A stretch of 64,000 bases of DNA. Origin: Prunella strophiata (taxonomy: Eukaryota; Chordata; Aves; Passeriformes; Prunellidae). Each line of letters opens with the position of its first letter. The first letter of the stretch is position 1. Below are positions 23,973-36,376 of this stretch, piece by piece. The stretch is taken from the NCBI GenBank assembly GCA_036583965.1, contig JAZBQD010000027.1, positions 23,009,001-23,073,000 on the forward strand, written 5' to 3'. The translations under genes and the position numbers were made by a program. The notes beneath the pieces are model-generated. The model was not told where the DNA came from. It was given only the letters and a program-made list of their open reading frames with translations, and did no database searches.

Positions 23973-26884
23973 CTTCATGTGAGCAGGAGCTCCTGGTGGG
24001 ATGTAACCCCATGGGACTTATCAAACTGCTTCTTTTTGGTGGAATATTCATAGGAAACACAAAGAGATGGAAAGTTGACAAAACTAACACTGTCTTAGTT
24101 ACAGAGCACCCTAGGAGTGACTAGAGAAACCACCAAATACAGACAAGGCATTTCTTGAGCTTGGCTTTCCCTTGAGAAGCTGTATAGGACACACTACTAA
24201 TAACACACTCTTACTGGTTAATCAGAAAGTTACTACTAAAATGGAAAGAGAAATAAATTAAGTATTTTCTCATAAGCATTTGAAATGCATGTCAGAAGCT
24301 AAGCTGATGGCCTAAGAAAAATCTTAAAAGATGTTGATTTATTCAGCATTTATTTCTTGTCTGTAAGAGACAAAATATCTTCAGGAAGTTTAGAAATAAA
24401 GATAACTTATTTTAGAAAACAAACTATCTTGAAGAGACCATTCTACCTAATTAAATAATGCTATAAATCCTTATTTATGGGTGATGATATAATTCTATTC
24501 TGGACTGTCAAAATGATTGAAACATTTCTCAAACTTTGAATCATGACATCAGCATTTGGGGAATGTATAACTCAAAAATGTTTTGTGCTTCTTAAAATAT
24601 TACATGAGTGTTTATGTAAATGTTAGAATATCATGTTGATTATAGAATTATTTTCTGCACTGAAAAATCTATTAAATTTTCTGAAGGGAAGAGACTTGCA
24701 ACACAAGACAAAGAAATATAAATATTTGACAAATTTAATATCATCGGATTTTCATAATTAAATCTCTCATTGTAAGGTGCCCAATCATACATTAGAAGCT
24801 CTTTCTACAATGTGAAGAAAATTATCCTGCAAGCTCTTGGAGTGGAGTTTTTCCAGTCACAAATAGAACGTAAATGACATGCCTTGATAATTGAGAAACC
24901 TAGACTCAGATTTCTAATATCATTATTATAATTCAAATTCCAAGAAGGATATTCAATGTCTTACACCTCAATGAAGAATTTCAAAGGATCAGCCATTAAG
25001 CTGACAAATACACTGACAAGTGCTTTAAAATCTAGGCTCCTATTAAAAGTACCATCTGACAAATCAGCACTAAATGCTGAAAAAATAACATTTTTTAAAA
25101 AGTAAATAGAATTCCAACTTAAGCAAAGAAGTAAACAATAGACAATTAACTTATGCAAACGAGTGACCCCAGTGCACAGGGTACTTTGCATTCCACGCAG
25201 AAAAATTAAAAGTTTTAAACTATAGACAATAACCTGTATATATGTCAAGTATAAACTGCAGTTTGTATTGTTTAAAAGTATTACACTGAACAGCAACCTC
25301 TTTTTAATCAAAATAAACCTTCACTGGGACTGTTCAGATACTGCAAAGATTTCCTGAAGGAATCTGTACAGCACTGAGTGATGTGGGCACACCCTGGACA
25401 CCCCCTGAGAACAAGCTGCTGATTCTCCAGAGCAGTGCTCCTGTTTTTCTGACACTTCCTAAAAAAACATCATCCCTGCACTTCCTGTGCTGCATGCAGC
25501 ATTTGAAACCATCCAGCCACTTACAAAGAAATCCTTGTGCTGCTGCTGCTGTGAATTCCATCACTAAGTACAGAAACACCTGTTGTATCAGAGTCCCCAG
25601 CATTCAAAACCTTTTCTATTCAGCTGTATCAAACATTTCCATAGGGGGCAAACTTGATGCATATTAAGGCATACCTGCTCACAAATTTCCCTCTGTTTGC
25701 TCTGTCTTCTTCAATGTTCCTTCTCTTTTTTTTTTTTTTTTTTTGCTAAATATCACTGAGTATGTGTGTACAAATAGAAAGCATTCTCATACAATCAAAT
25801 TATCTACAGTCTTTACAGGAAGTACCATGTCAAGCATTAACTAACAATTTTTATTAAGGACATTTAGTCCTTCTTCTGCCTGTAAAACTGTACTGATAAG
25901 ACAAGCCTGAATTTTTAGTCTTTTTTTTTGTATTCTAAGTGAAATAGATTGAGTTCTGAACAGATAATGGCTCATGCAGAAAGCACCGAACTGTTGAAAA
26001 AATTATTCTACCAAAAATATTAGACACAATATTGCCCTGCAAAGAAAGACTATCAATCAAAAGCAATATCCAGAATGACATAAAGGGTCAAACTTTGAGA
26101 TATTTTCTAAAATTAAGAACTACTGCATTCAAAACTGTATTATTATGTAGCTAATCAGATCTGTACTGGAGGTTGATGGCAAAGTACTGCATCATGATTT
26201 TTTTTCCCCCCCACAAAAGTCTTGTTTTGATGTTGTTGTTTTGAATATATGTTTTTTGTTCTGTTCACATTAGCTGGGTAGGCTTTTGGCAAAGGTGCTC
26301 CTTCTCTCAGGGCAAGAGGGAAAAAGCCTCTTTTGATGACATTTCCACGTGTCTCCATGCTATCACAACTCCAGCAGGGATTGTGCTCCAAGGGTACCCT
26401 CAGCCTTTCCACAGGAGAAGAGTTTAGCTGACTGCCTTGGACTTAACTCCAGCTACTCTGAATGCAAACAACTTCATTTGTCTGTGTTTAGTGGTGTTGC
26501 ACCCAGCAGCAGCAGAAGCTGCAGTGCATAAACTGCTGCTGCTCAGGCTGACAGATCCTTCAGGATCTTTCCAGACACAAGCTGGTCTTCACCTTCTTGT
26601 CTGGAGAATGCCAGCTGTGACAAAGTATGCAAATTTAATTTAATGCTTTAATGGTTTGTGTCATATTCATTAGGGAGTGTGCCTTTTTTTTTTTTAATTA
26701 ACTTTGCAAAAGATGACTTCTGACCACTTTGAAGCTGAACACGTGTTTGCAATTCATAAACATGCCAAACTCAATACCCTGCTCTTTCTGCTGACAGCTT
26801 TTAGACATTACTGTCCTACAGCAGATGGCTGAAGAACCTAATAAAGTGATGTTGTACAAAAATAAGCTTGGACCTGAAGTCCTC

Positions 26885-26976
26885 ACAAAAAAAACCCCCA
26901 AAAAACACCAAACCAAAACAAACAAACAAAATCCCCCAAAACAAAACAAAAACCACCAAGCAAACGAAAAAACCAA
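26885..26976 (+). repeat. A/C-rich simple repeat
   Basis: About 90 bp composed of AAAACCCCC, CAAA and ACCAAACC words with very few G or T bases. It is open in a plus-strand frame (26825-27106) only because A/C-rich codons contain no stops, so that frame is not evidence of a gene. Confidence 0.8.
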
Positions 26977-29900
26977 CTACAGAGCTCTCTATCTAATACA
27001 CAGATATAATTCCTACAAAGAATTTAATGGGCTTGTAAAATACTATCAAAAAATCCTTCACTGGATCAACAGCCTCTCTGGGCAAGAAAAGCTGCAACAA
27101 CAGTAAACTCAGATGGCTTTTACTGAGCCTTGTCCCTTTGTGACCTGGGTACTCGATAGAAAATTCCATCTCTTCTTGTTCTCAAGTATTTCCTTTCAGG
27201 CTCCTCCTGTTGAACACTTTCTCCACATCCTTGAGTCATCCTGTGTGCCCTCATTCTGACTGCTTTCTTCACACTTCTCTACACTTCAGCTAGGGACAAA
27301 AGACAAGCCTGGGCAGAGGGTTTACTTGAGAACATTTGTAGAGTTCTCCTTGGAAAAAGGTTAAAGATGAACTGATGGCTTCATAGAAATCTAAAGGAAA
27401 CTCCAAGTGAATCAGTTTCCTCAAGTTTGGCTTTACTGAAAGTCTGTGGTACTTTGGGGATTTTCTATTTGGTGGGTTTGGATTATTTTAATCTGTTATT
27501 CATCTTTAATTATTTCAAAATCAGAATCACAATCCTAACTTTAAAAACACCACTAAAAATGCAATTAAGCAGGCACTGTGGTCAATTTCTTCTCTGTTTT
27601 ACACCAAAAAAACTGCATATCCATGTTTTGGCAATAATGATTCTCAGGTGTTGTTTTTCAGTTTTACCTAGTCTCACAGTGAAATCACTGTGGCAAATTG
27701 CTGCCTTCATTTGTTAGATCAGCCCAAACAGTTGTCCTCTTTCCTGAAATTCTTAATTACAACATAGACAGAAATCCTAAATTGGATTTAGATTTTATTG
27801 TCAAGATGTTTGATTTTTTTGGTTTTGTTTTTTAATTATTATTATTCTGAACTTCAGATCTGAGTAAATGCCTCAATACTATAAGTTAGTTCAGACTGCC
27901 ATAGGGCTGGGCTCTACAGAAAGCACCACTAAGAAGCAAAGACAGGAAGATTGAAAATTTAGAAAGGGACAGGATGCCATGGTGACAGCACTACACCTCT
28001 AATGCAGAACCTACTGAGGACAATATTTGTAGCTGGACAAGCCACACTTGACACACAGAATGACATTAGGCTTTCCAGTAAATATTCACAGGTTATTTCT
28101 GAGTGCTCTGTGTGTGCATAATGAAAACTCTTTCAACCTCTGAGAATGAGGGATTATTAAAATCACTTCTGCATGAATAACACTTATTTAAAAACCCAAA
28201 CAAATCTTCACATTTTCCTTGCATGTGTGATTTGAGTTGGCTCTGCTGTGAGCCAATCAAATTTCAGCTTTTAGCTTAAACCAAAATCTAATCAATTCAT
28301 AGCTGACATTTTTCTTCTTGCTGCAGTTTGCCTGACTGCATGTATGTTTGTTGGAAGTGGTAGGGTTTAACTCACATGTCAAATACAGAAATCTGTAGAT
28401 ATATACCAGAATATAGCAACAAAACTCACAATCCTCTTTGGAACAATATATACATATTAACTAAGAAAACTTGGGAAAGCATTACCTAAGACAAATTAGC
28501 AGTAACTTCATTTTTTCTAATGTTCCCATTGATATCTGGTGTCCCAGAGAAGCCTAAATGATGCCTGTGTACCCAAACTGTAGGAAATTAAATGGTACAT
28601 GTATATGCAGTGAAATAAGACAGCATTTAAATATTTAAGATCAGGTAGAAAAGTGTTTCATAGCCCTTGTTCTCACAAAATAGTCAGTTTGCTTTAGTCA
28701 GGAGTTTGTCTCCCATTTCTAAATCAGTGCATTTATCTATAAGAAAAGAACATAAGCTCATTCCATTGCCCTTCCCAAACATGTTTTCCTGAGGAAACAC
28801 TCTGTATCCCTATTTGCTGGAGTACTTCTGTAAGTACATAAATATAAGTATTAACTGAAGAAGGGAGATAAGAGAAAAATACAGATTTTCTGTTTAGTTT
28901 TTATTTCATATGGGATAATACCATCCTGTGAATTTCCAGTTTAGGGTGGTGCAAGCAGCAGCTCCCTGTTTTGCATTGTTTTGTAAACACAAAGCACCAC
29001 ACTGGAGGACTTGGGTCAAAGACATCAGACAGAGAGAAATCCTAGAAATTAGTCTTCATTAGCTCCATACCCTTACAGAGGTAGGAGCACTGGCTACAGG
29101 AAGGAAGAAATGGATACAGCCTGGGCTTAAACAAGAGCCTAAAGAACCTCCCTGAGATGTCCCCCAGCTCAGCCAAAGAAAACATCATGGTGAGATTTCT
29201 TCTAGCACTGCAGATAGCTCTAAGAGTGATAAATGAAGATAGCATTAAGTTTGTGAATTCACTGAGTAGACTGAGCCTTGAATCTGCCTGTGCAAAACGG
29301 TTTCTTTAATCTTAGATTAATGAGTAACTAACATGAAGTCAAGGCTTGTAATCAATTACAGCAGCTCCCAAGCAGTTACACACAGATTAGGCTTAATGGC
29401 CTTATTTCTGCTGTCAGACATTCAACTTCTTTAAGAGAGACAAGAACACTGTTAGATTTGAGAGAAAACAAAGGAAAAAAAAAAATAGTAGAGGACCCAC
29501 TCAGTTGCCATTTCAATAAATTCCAGGTGTTTCCTGCTAAACACCAAAAAGGCAATATGAACATTATGTAAAACAAGAGTCACCACAATTGAAATCAATA
29601 ATGCCAAAGATGCCAAAAAAAGACTGAAGTAGGAGTTATGGTGAAATAACACACAGTAATATGATTAGTAGAAAGGACCCAAATATGTAATATTCCACCC
29701 CAAAGGACCAAAAATAATATTAATGTTCTTCTCTTGTATTTGCTTAGGTTTTGTCTTGAGGGCAAATGAAAAATGTGGACAATATTCTACACATAAATAA
29801 ACTAAGAGGAATTAACACACTCTAGTACTTCACAAAAACCCGTGGAATTATTTCCTTTTTTTTTTTTTTTTATTTAACTTAATTCTCAATGCTTAATAAA

Positions 29901-30349
29901 TATAGGTATCAAAGTATTTTTTCTCTATTTCTTAGAGGGTTCTTCAGTACTTGAGTCTTCAAATTGCAGCAATAAAATGAACAAAAATTTTAATTACTTC
30001 TCCTTTTTTTCAGCTTTAAAATACTATTTTAGCTGTACCACTGCCAAGAAATACAAGCCCCCTTCCATTTCTTCTTTTTTCAGGAGAAGAAACAGGTAAC
30101 TCACTCCTTATTGTTTTCTTATTTCTTGTTTCCATAACATCCCTTCAGTAGTAGTTTTCCAGAACAAGCTTGTTCCTAACCAGCATCAAACATAACTAAA
30201 CCTTTTCACATGTCAGGCAAAGCACTTTTACTATAGCAGCAATATTCCCATTGACCACTCTGAAAGAGCACAGTAATAAATTTTGAGGAATAGAGGCTCT
30301 TTCAGGGTAGCTTGTATGAGACAATTTTAATTTTGTTTCTGAAATATGT

Positions 30350-30372
30350 AAAAAAAAAAAAAAAAAAAAAAA
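30350..30372 (+). repeat. Poly-A tract, 23 bases
   Basis: An uninterrupted 23-A run. No upstream sequence that I recognise as a retrocopied transcript, so whether it is a retroposition tail or simple slippage is open. Confidence 0.9.
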
Positions 30373-33300
30373 GCTTTGTCCAGAACTTGGCCTGCATATT
30401 CCCTTCTGCTCTCAGAGCTGTGTTTTCAAGGGCAAAAAAAATTAAAGAAGGATGCAAACAAAATACTTGGCATAATTTATGCCAGCTTTTTCACCCAAAA
30501 CAACCACCATGGGTTTTGTGTAGAATAAATACCTGAATTTTTCTGCAGCCCAGGAATCTACAAATTCTTGGGACTAAGAGGCCACTCTCAGTTCTGAAAA
30601 CCCAATTTCCTTGACACAGCACCAAACTTGCACACAAACAGCTACCTTGGCCAACAGGCTCTTTCAGGAAATATTTTATTGCTGCAAGCATGCATCAAAA
30701 TGGCATTAAAATTCAGTAGAAGTTAGATGACTCATTCCTATCAGAACTCTGGAAAATTCCAATTAATGAGCCTGGGAACATTGAGGCTAATAAGTGAAAA
30801 TGTAGTTATTTTTAATTAAAAGGCACAGTGCTAATAAGGACTGTGAGCATCACAAAGTGCATGCAAAGCAGACATCAGCAAAGCAGAGCTGGCCCACATA
30901 ACTCCTGTGGAGTGGCACAGTGGCCATTTCCTTGAATCCTTTTCATCAGCACTTGACTGCTTGTTTGTTCCAGCAAATTACATTTTGTTAGAAAATATCA
31001 GTTTCACTCGGTGGGAATGACAAAAGATCAATAAAGTCACAAACAGGGGGAATGTATAATCAGCTCCTTCAGAGCTGGGAATATGGACAGTGGGTATGAC
31101 AGATTGTTTCTGTGCTGCTGCAGAATATTGTGACATGCTAAACAGTACAGCTTTTGCACTTCCCAGCTTTCTTTAAAGGGGGAAAATCAGACCACTTCTG
31201 AAAAAGGTTTGTAAAAACTTCCATATTTAATCTGCAAACCTCAAAAGACAGGGAATGTGCACTAAATTCTCTGCTTTTTCTGGTTTTGTTCTGCAATGCC
31301 CAATACCAGTTGAAACGTGCCCAACAAATGGAAAGCAAAATCAGACTGAGATGAACAAATGAAAGAACCCTGCTTGAACTGTAGGGAGTGTATTTTTGAA
31401 AACATCAGAAGTCATGGCCGTGTATCTTAGAATGAAATATTGTGACAATCTCCTGCAATGATTTTGGCAAGTAAAGCAGAGGGCTGGCTATGAAATATAG
31501 CATAAAGGCACAATATTCAAGACACAATCTATAAATCTTGGCCCTCCCTTTGATTAATCTCTTTAGTACATTGTATATTTGCATGCCTCTGAGTTGTTTT
31601 AGCTAAACACAGTCTCATTTAAGAATAATTTATCCAAATTAGAACCTGTATTGTATTTATCTCTAATATTTATCCTTGCAGTTCCAGCCATCTCCCACAC
31701 ATGACAATTCTCAGATGCTTTTGAATTTATCAAGCTTTTAACTACATCCCCATTTAGACTTGTAAGTAGAACAAAGAACAGAACTTTATTTCTCAACCCC
31801 ATGGAAGATCTATTAAAATAAAATACCCAATGAGTCTGCCCATTGTTTGAGGGAAAAGATTGTGAGATTGTAAATAAACTTGAATTTTATACAAGTGACA
31901 TATTCTAAGGCTCCTATAAATATAGCTCTAATCCATTAATGTGCAACATTTTGGGCATGTCAGGCAACAAGCTGTGTATTTAATGACATTTATTTTACCA
32001 ATTTAATAAGGGCTCTCTTGCAGGTATTCAAATGTTCCTCTGAAAACAGCATGTAAATCACTATAAAATTATATTTCATAGTAGGAAAAAATACTATAAA
32101 CTACAATAAAGGCTTGAATAGCTTGCCTGAGAAACTATCCTTTAATAAACAAATGCACATGTAATTTTAAAGCAGCCAAACCAAATTTGAATTGACTGAA
32201 TCTCTTCAACATTTCACTTTCCTGACAAGGCATTCCTGCCCATAAATTAAAAATAAAATTGGCTTTATTTTTAACCAACTATGATATACTATACACTCCC
32301 ATGAATTATTTATGTTAAGGATTTTGTTGTTCCCTTTTTGAGTTTTTCCCAAAAAATTGGAAAAAAGTACACTAAAATCCTGGGAGTCAAACAGAAGCCA
32401 GAGGCTAGACATAAGGTAAAGGAAAATCATAAGTATTTTTAAAATGTTTTCTGAGTCCTCTATGATGTTTCTGCACACACAAAGCACTTGGCAAGTCTGC
32501 TCTAGAGGATAGTCCCACCCCTTCAGAATAGAGTCAGTGACAGAACACTCTAATCAAAGGCATAACTACTAATATTATCATTATTATTACCTTCTGTGTA
32601 CCACCATAAAACACCCAGGTATTCTCTGATTAGTACACAAGCAAAAGAATACTGGAGTCTTGGATAGAAGCATATATGCAATAGGGAGGTGAATTACAGA
32701 GTGACTTCCCTACAATTACACTGCAGATCAGCCCTGAGCCTCCTAAGGACAAAGCCCTGGACCCCATGGGTGGCTGGTCACTCACAGGTGTCCCCTGGAA
32801 CCTCCTGCAAGGGGCAATTGCTTGGGCCAGGGAGAGAGAGAACTGCATAATCCTGCAGCTGTGTGTGGTGCAACTATAGCAACTGTAGAAAAGGCTATTT
32901 TAATGAAAATATAGGAAAAATACATGGCAATAACTAGAGCTGATGATAGTTTTGGGAGATTTGCATGTCCAGGAAGAACAATTTGCTAAATTAAGTCCTG
33001 AGCACCTTGTAAAAAAGGAGGAAAATTGAGGGGCTTGTACTTTTTTCTTTCTTTAAGCCATAGGAATTCATATCTGGTGATTGCTCCTAAAGGGATCAGA
33101 GCATGCTATAGAATAGGAATTATCAAATTATAGATTTCAACTTTCCAGAGGCAGAGTCAATCTCTAAGGTGTCAACATACTTTACAACCTCCTGGGGTCT
33201 TTAGATGGCAGCACAGCATATTAACAATCTGCTTGTCTGTTTTCCTCATAGGCAACAAATCTGCTTTCACTTTCCTGAAACAGGGTTAAGACTAAAGCAA

Positions 33301-35844
33301 TTACAAGAGCTGCATCACTTAATTTTGATGAGCTCTTCCATCAGGCTGCACAGGACTTCATGTGCTTGAGAGATGTGATTCCTGAAGGTATGGGGCAGGA
33401 GGGTTGCTAACAAAACAACAGCTGCATCTCACTGCTTGGGTTAAACACCTGAGCACCACAGATGCTAAAGATGATTTGGGGCAAGCCAGTGATTCTGGAG
33501 GCTCTTTAGGATTGTGCAGAAGCAAATCTACTGAAAAGGAATACACTGTGGCTGTCCTGGATAATTTTGAAATTCATAACATGAAGGTCTGAATGGAAAA
33601 AAAAAAATTCTAGCATTTTTAACCCCAAATGCTTATACTCAAAAGCAACAGCCTTTTGAAACAACATTTGGGTAAAGTTGTAACTATGAATGGAAAAGTG
33701 CTGTTAAAACATGGTGAAAAAAGCACCAGAGACCACAAGCCCCCCTCCCAGCTGGTGGCTTTCACATGTAGAACTTTTTAGGAAAAACTGCCACATGGTC
33801 TCATGCTGCTGCCTTTGTTGCTTTTCTGTCCCATTTTTCCACAGGAGGATGCTGATGGAGAGGAGGAAGAATAAGCTGTTGGTTTTACAGTGAAATAGAA
33901 TCAGCAATAAGATTTCTGTTTCACTGGAAACAGAACAGGTGGAAGTGCCACTGCCACCTTCCCAAAGAACCCAACCACCCCCAGCCACTGGGAAGGTATG
34001 GCAGGGAAGATGGGGGCAAAGAGCATGGCAAGGTCAGTTCTTGTTTGGGAACTGCCAAGTTGCTCCAAACACAGCTCTGGAAAACTAATCTGGAAGGAAT
34101 TTTCCTGCAATAGTGACTCATGTTTTTAATGAAATTGTTTTTACAATTGTGATTTCTCAGATGGTCTTAAAAGTAGCTATAGTTTTAGTGTTATTTGGTT
34201 CTGCAGGAACAAACATAGAAGATATCAGGGAAAAAATGAAATTGAATTAATTAATGCAGAAGCAATTATCAAGATGCAATGAAGCCACCCTTTCTTCTCC
34301 CACTAGCACTGCTGTGCATAAGCAGGTGAGTATTTAATGTGCTGAAACTCTGGAGAGTTTACCTTCCCTTGCTGTATTTCCTGACTGATTTACACCTTCT
34401 GAAACACAGACTTCTTTATTGCCTTCATTTCCAAAGGAAGGCTGAGCTGTGTTATTTCTGATAGCTGCTCAGTCCTATTCAAGTCACACCTGTGTCACTG
34501 CTGAGGCACCTCTTACACCCAGCACTCAATGTCCCTGCACTGCTACATTCCTGAGGTACATGGGGATAGAGAGGACATCAGCAAGAGGAGTCACAAGGTG
34601 AGTATGTAGTTCTGTTCTTGCTGTTAGACTCACACCAGAACTGGAATTCTTCCTCTGCATTTCAGTCCCTGTGTGGAATCTCACAGCTCACTGAAGAGCT
34701 ATCAGTTATGAAAAAAGCATTTTGGCTAGAAAAACCTTTTAAGATTACCAAGTCCATTCATTTTTTACTCATATTCTAGAAATTTAAACATATACAGTTC
34801 TAGGTATGCAAAATGGATGAGAGAAAACATTATTGCCCTCTCAACTGAGCAGGAAAGAAACTTGACCTTAATTAAACAGCTTCTCCAGACACTCATGGGT
34901 ATCTTCTGCCATGTGCTAATGATGGCAGCCTTTACATCACAGTTCTTTTCCTACAGAAAGGTTGAGATATTATTCCTTATTCTGCCCTAGGAAACCTGTG
35001 ACAGAAGAGAGAAAATGAAAAAGAGGAAAAAGAAAAGGGAAGAGTGCCCTCCTTACACCCACCCTCCTTGTTTTTCATTGCCTACAAACAAGTCTCTCCC
35101 TCTCTCAGCAGAGCAGTTCAGCTGTGCTGCTCCATTCCTTCTCCTTTATAGAGGAATTTACAAACCACTGCTCTGCCCCTCCAGTCTGCTTTACTCAATC
35201 CAGCTAGGAAATGCAGATCAGCTCGAAGCTCTGTTCTTTCTGAATCACTCCATGATGAGTTTGGGGAGGAAGATGATGTGTGGGCAGCATTACACACAAC
35301 TGTCCCCAACCAACACCTATTTCTACACCTGAATTTTTATATAGCAAGGGAAATTCATATTTACTCCCTTCTCACTTCTTGCCTGAAATCCAAGATTCAG
35401 TGCCTTTCATGTCACAGATAGATGGGAACATTTCATAAACAAAGGTCAAGCCTGTGAAAATCAGACAAAGCCTGGCATAAACAAATAAATGTGCCATAGA
35501 TTTAGCCTCTTATCTCTTAATTTTCTGCATTACCTTTTGCATCTTTATCCTAGAAGATCAGTTTCATTTTCAAACTCCAAGTCTCTCCAAACTTGTTTGG
35601 TACCAAAATATGACATACAAAGAGATCATGGCTGCTGATACCACATCTGTGTTCATTCCTCCATGACAAGCTGCCTGTTTTACCAATCCCCCTATTTGTC
35701 CTCTCTTCAGTATAAAAACAAAAACAACCAAGGTGGATCAGAACAATTCATTCCATAAACCCGTGCTAGGATGCAATCTCATGTCCCCATCTCAGCTGAG
35801 GCTCTCAAATTTTGGCATCTTGAAATTTCCTTCAGTTGCCTTTG

Positions 35845-35866
35845 TTTTTTTTTTTTTTTTTTTTTT
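35845..35866. repeat. Poly-T tract, 22 bases
   Basis: An uninterrupted 22-T run, equivalent to poly-A on the minus strand. No associated retrocopy recognised. Confidence 0.9.
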
Positions 35867-36294
35867 CCCTTGGCTTCTGGTTTTTAATGAAAAATGTGAT
35901 GAAACTAGAAGGTAAGCTCATGAAATGTCATGGGATAACAGAATAAATTCTTCCCTATTTTAATTAGAATGTGAATCCTACTGAGTTTAATTATGTCTTC
36001 TTACAAATTTGACAATAGGGACAACCTGCCAAAAAATGCACTTTTTTTGTTTGTTTTCCAGGAAAAGCTGTCACGGTCCATTTGCATCTCAGATTCACAT
36101 GACAACGTACTCTGTGATTTAAACTTTGTTTCATTAAAACAACAAACAAATCTGACACACTGGAGCTCAGCCCCCTTTGGTCCAGACTGGTCTGACATGT
36201 GAATTCTCTTATTCACCATTCCAGTTTGAGGTCAGCCCCAGCCTGGGCAGGGGTGAGGCAGCAGCTACAGCAGCTCAGGGTTTTCTGGGGCTGC

Positions 36295-36376
36295 AACATT
36301 TACTAGGATAGGACAACATCTACTGGAATAGAATATTCACATTTACTAGAATAGGAGAATATTTACTAGAATAGTT
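36295..36376. repeat. Four-unit ~20-bp tandem repeat
   Basis: The core ATTTACTAGAATAG, with small variations, occurs four times; the TACT word sits at 36301, 36321, 36344 and 36364. Spacings are 20, 23 and 20 bp. The last two units are nearly identical, which points to stepwise duplication by slippage. No gene or known element is attached. Confidence 0.85.

Larger units (their letters stand above)
23973..36294. other. Non-coding block, largely unique
   Basis: No supported gene. Homopolymers include T runs at 25726-25744, 29856-29871 and 35845-35866 and a 23-A run at 30350-30372. An A/C-rich tract lies at 26885-26976. Open frames reach at most 116 codons (minus strand, 24961-25311), with no recognised family. 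Stretches at 30.72-31.06 kb and 31.84-32.03 kb are rich in TAAT-type words and could be conserved regulatory DNA, but nothing in one sequence proves it. Confidence 0.7.

Noticed and set aside
24961..25311. 116-codon minus-strand ORF, hydrophobic
   Set aside because: Leucine/serine/phenylalanine-rich translation expected from AT-rich DNA; no signal or domain pattern that I recognise.
26825..27106. 93-codon plus-strand ORF
   Set aside because: Open because the A/C-rich simple repeat contains no stop codons; the translation is a low-complexity K/N/P/Q run.
27100..27330. Possible CR1 body fragment in reverse orientation
   Set aside because: C/T-rich texture is similar, but no diagnostic block could be aligned by eye.
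30350..30372. Poly-A tail of a processed pseudogene
   Set aside because: No coding similarity, polyadenylation signal in place or target-site duplication recognised upstream.
32700..32830. Possible further CR1 3' fragment
   Set aside because: A few words look CR1-like (CAGGTGTCCCCTGGAACC), but order and terminal motif do not match in either orientation.
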